Of a stretch of 7,173 nucleotides of DNA, positions 5,842 to 7,173 are shown piece after piece. Source of the DNA: an uncultured Actinomycetes bacterium (GTDB taxonomy: Bacteria; Actinomycetota; Acidimicrobiia; Acidimicrobiales; Microtrichaceae); NCBI GenBank assembly GCA_903930035.1, contig CAIYXG010000173.1, positions 1-7,173 on the forward strand, given 5' to 3'. The position numbers were made by a program, and so were the translations under genes. The notes beneath the pieces are model-generated. The model was given only the letters and a program-made list of their open reading frames with translations, did no database searches and had not been told where the DNA came from. Position 1 is the stretch's first letter. Every line of letters starts with the position of its first letter.

Positions 5842-7118
5842 CAGTCGTCTCCGTCCTGCTGTTGGAGCTGTGCGATCTTGTCGGCCGACTCGTTGACGGC
5901 CCAGCGGTAGATGCCCTGGGCCATGAGCGAGCGCTCGGCCTCGAGCCGGGCCAGGTTGACGTCGCGCCGGACGGCCAGCACGCCGGCGTCGTCGGGCGCG
6001 GCGAGCGCCGCGAACTCGGCCAGGTGGCCGGCCAGCCGGAGGTCGCCCTCGGCCGCGAGCGACGTGGCCCGGTCGGCCAGGACCGCGGCCCCGCCGGCCA
6101 GCGCGGCGAGCTCCGCCGCAAGGGCAGTCTCCCGGGCCGGCTGCAGGTGCGAGGGGTTGCCGTCGTACCAGCCGCCGTACAGGCGCCAGAGGTTGCGGAC
6201 CACGAACTCCGGGTCGTCGTAGACGGGCTGGAGCCACGGCCGCCCCGCCAGGTGTGCCGGGACGCGCACGGTATGGACCAGGTCGTCGAGCCGGGCGCCG
6301 GCGTTCATGAGGGCGAGCGACTGCTCCACGAGCGACTCGAGCAGCTCGGCGGTGTCGGCCAGCACGCCGGCGATGCGGTCGCGCCCGGCGATCGGCAGGC
6401 CGTGGCCGGGCAGCATGAGCTCGGCGCCGAGCGCGGCCATCTTCCGCAGCGCCGCGGCCCACTCGAAGGGGAACCGCTGCACCTTCTGGGGGTTGCCGCA
6501 GTTGGGGGCGGCCCAGATGAACAGGTCGCCGGTGCACAGGACCTTGCGGTCGGGCACCCAGACCCAGGTGCCGTCGTCGGTCTCGCCCTTGTCGTGGTGC
6601 AGCTCGACCCGCAGCCCGCCGACCGTCAGGTCCAGGCGGTCGTGGTAGGTCTCGTCGGGGTAGCGGAACCCGGACGGGAACATGGGCTGGGGCAGCTGGA
6701 ACTGCCGCTGGTTGATGGTGCCGTTGTACCCGTTGGTCAGGTCGTAGCGGTCGAACCGGGCCGGCAGGTTCTCGTGGGCGACCACGCGCACCGGCGCGCC
6801 CTCGTCCTCGAACAGCGGGACGGCCCACACGTGGTCCACGTGGCCGTGCGTGTAGACGGCGGTGTCCAGCGGCGCACCGGACCACGCCCGGAGCTGCTCG
6901 TGGACCTGCCGGAAGTGCAGGATCCCGCCGGCGTCGACCAGCAGCATGCGGCCGCCGTCCACCAGCGCTGTCACGTTGGCGAAGGACTCGACGAACGCCA
7001 GGCCGTCGCCGAGCTCCTCCAGCCGTGTCCCGCCGCGGATGAAGAGCGGGTGGCGCTCGTCGGTCGTGACCTCGCCGTTCAGCAGGCGTTCGGACTCGGC
7101 CAGCAGGTCGGCGGACAT
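5841..7118 (-). CDS. MBL-fold hydrolase with alkyl-sulfatase-type dimerisation region (SdsA1-like, short form)
   Basis: A 425-residue metallo-beta-lactamase-fold enzyme. Predicted metal ligands, by analogy with P. aeruginosa SdsA1: His91, His93 and Glu179 at one zinc; Asp95, His96 and His239 at the other; Asp198 bridging. They lie in THGHVDH (90-96), HHDKGETDD (174-182), CTGDLF (195-200) and LPGHG (236-240). The Glu179-Asp198 spacing of 19 equals that of SdsA1 Glu280-Glu299, but the bridging residue is Asp, as in ordinary MBL enzymes. LYGGWYDGNPSHLQ (313-326) is the hallmark of the alkyl-sulfatase dimerisation domain (WFDGNP-type). SdsA1-type proteins run to about 650 residues and end in an SCP2-like domain; that domain is missing here. 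No export signal is seen, unlike secreted SdsA1. The likely reaction is hydrolysis of a sulfate ester or similar ester; the substrate is unknown. The start at 7118 lacks a clear Shine-Dalgarno, but the gene begins 7 bases after the preceding stop. It overlaps the SDR start. Confidence 0.88.
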   Translation of the reverse strand: MSADLLAESERLLNGEVTTDERHPLFIRGGTRLEELGDGLAFVESFANVTALVDGGRMLLVDAGGILHFRQVHEQLRAWSGAPLDTAVYTHGHVDHVWAVPLFEDEGAPVRVVAHENLPARFDRYDLTNGYNGTINQRQFQLPQPMFPSGFRYPDETYHDRLDLTVGGLRVELHHDKGETDDGTWVWVPDRKVLCTGDLFIWAAPNCGNPQKVQRFPFEWAAALRKMAALGAELMLPGHGLPIAGRDRIAGVLADTAELLESLVEQSLALMNAGARLDDLVHTVRVPAHLAGRPWLQPVYDDPEFVVRNLWRLYGGWYDGNPSHLQPARETALAAELAALAGGAAVLADRATSLAAEGDLRLAGHLAEFAALAAPDDAGVLAVRRDVNLARLEAERSLMAQGIYRWAVNESADKIAQLQQQDGDD

Positions 7119-7125
7119 GGCGGGG

Positions 7126-7173
7126 TCAGTCCGGGGCGGACTGCTCGAGCAGGTCGTCGAGGTGGCTGAACCG
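7126..7173 (-). CDS. C-terminal end of an unidentified gene (cut by right window edge)
   Basis: Fifteen codons and a TGA read on the minus strand into the window from beyond base 7173, giving RFSHLDDLLEQSAPD as the C-terminus. The stop lies 7 bases before the ATG of the alkyl-sulfatase-like gene, in the same direction, which is usual for an upstream operon member. The short peptide is acidic and helix-like, but there is far too little to name a family. The reading is supported only by the open frame, the high-GC third positions and the operon-like spacing. Confidence 0.5.
   Translation of the reverse strand, partial: RFSHLDDLLEQSAPD

Noticed and set aside
5715..7169. 484-codon open frame on the plus strand, antisense to the hydrolase gene
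   Set aside because: Its length comes from GC-rich codon structure on the other strand; its composition is low-complexity, and the opposite frame encodes a clear metal-binding enzyme.
1..7173. CRISPR, mobile element, phage, defence or RNA gene content
   Set aside because: No spaced repeats, transposase or integrase motifs, terminal inverted repeats, or tRNA- or rRNA-like stretches were seen; the window is filled by ordinary metabolic genes and one topoisomerase.

Overview
The window is high-GC DNA (about 70% or more nearly everywhere) with tightly packed genes and codons that almost always end in G or C. An F420-type luciferase-like oxidoreductase, a mycobacterial-type crotonase and candidate leaderless starts point to an actinobacterium. 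Acidimicrobiia is my best guess, but it rests on recall of family resemblance, not on a search.

Layout, left to right: (1) 1-695, minus strand: 5' part of a type IIA topoisomerase A subunit (GyrA/ParC family), cut by the left edge. (2) 696-787: short divergent promoter region. (3) 788-2299, plus: amidase-signature hydrolase with intact Lys-Ser-Ser triad. (4) 2286-2316: perfect 31-base palindrome covering the stop codons of two convergent genes. (5) 2303-3331 and 3385-4191, minus: a two-gene operon, transcribed crotonase first, then the luciferase-like (LLM) F420-type oxidoreductase. They resemble, from memory, M. tuberculosis EchA19 (Rv3516) and Rv3520c of the cholesterol catabolic region. 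(6) 4192-4277: divergent promoter region. (7) 4278-5018, plus: protein with two tandem NIPSNAP/dimeric alpha-beta-barrel-like repeats. (8) 5035-7173, minus: an operon of an unidentified gene (only its last 15 codons present), an SdsA1-like alkyl-sulfatase-type metallo-beta-lactamase-fold hydrolase, and a short-chain dehydrogenase whose start overlaps the hydrolase stop by one base.

How the genes may work together: most encode catabolic enzymes for lipid-like or xenobiotic substrates. The clearest link is the hydrolase-SDR pair: a sulfate-ester hydrolase would release an alcohol that an SDR could oxidise. The crotonase and LLM oxidoreductase fit acyl-CoA or steroid side-chain breakdown. The amidase substrate cannot be told from sequence.

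I saw no RNA gene, insertion sequence, CRISPR array, phage gene or defence system, and no stretch over 300 bases without a gene. I did not find a clearly new biological system. The strongest unusual signals are the palindrome shared by two convergent genes, an abrupt base-composition break inside the topoisomerase gene near base 113, and the short alkyl-sulfatase-like enzyme coupled to an SDR.
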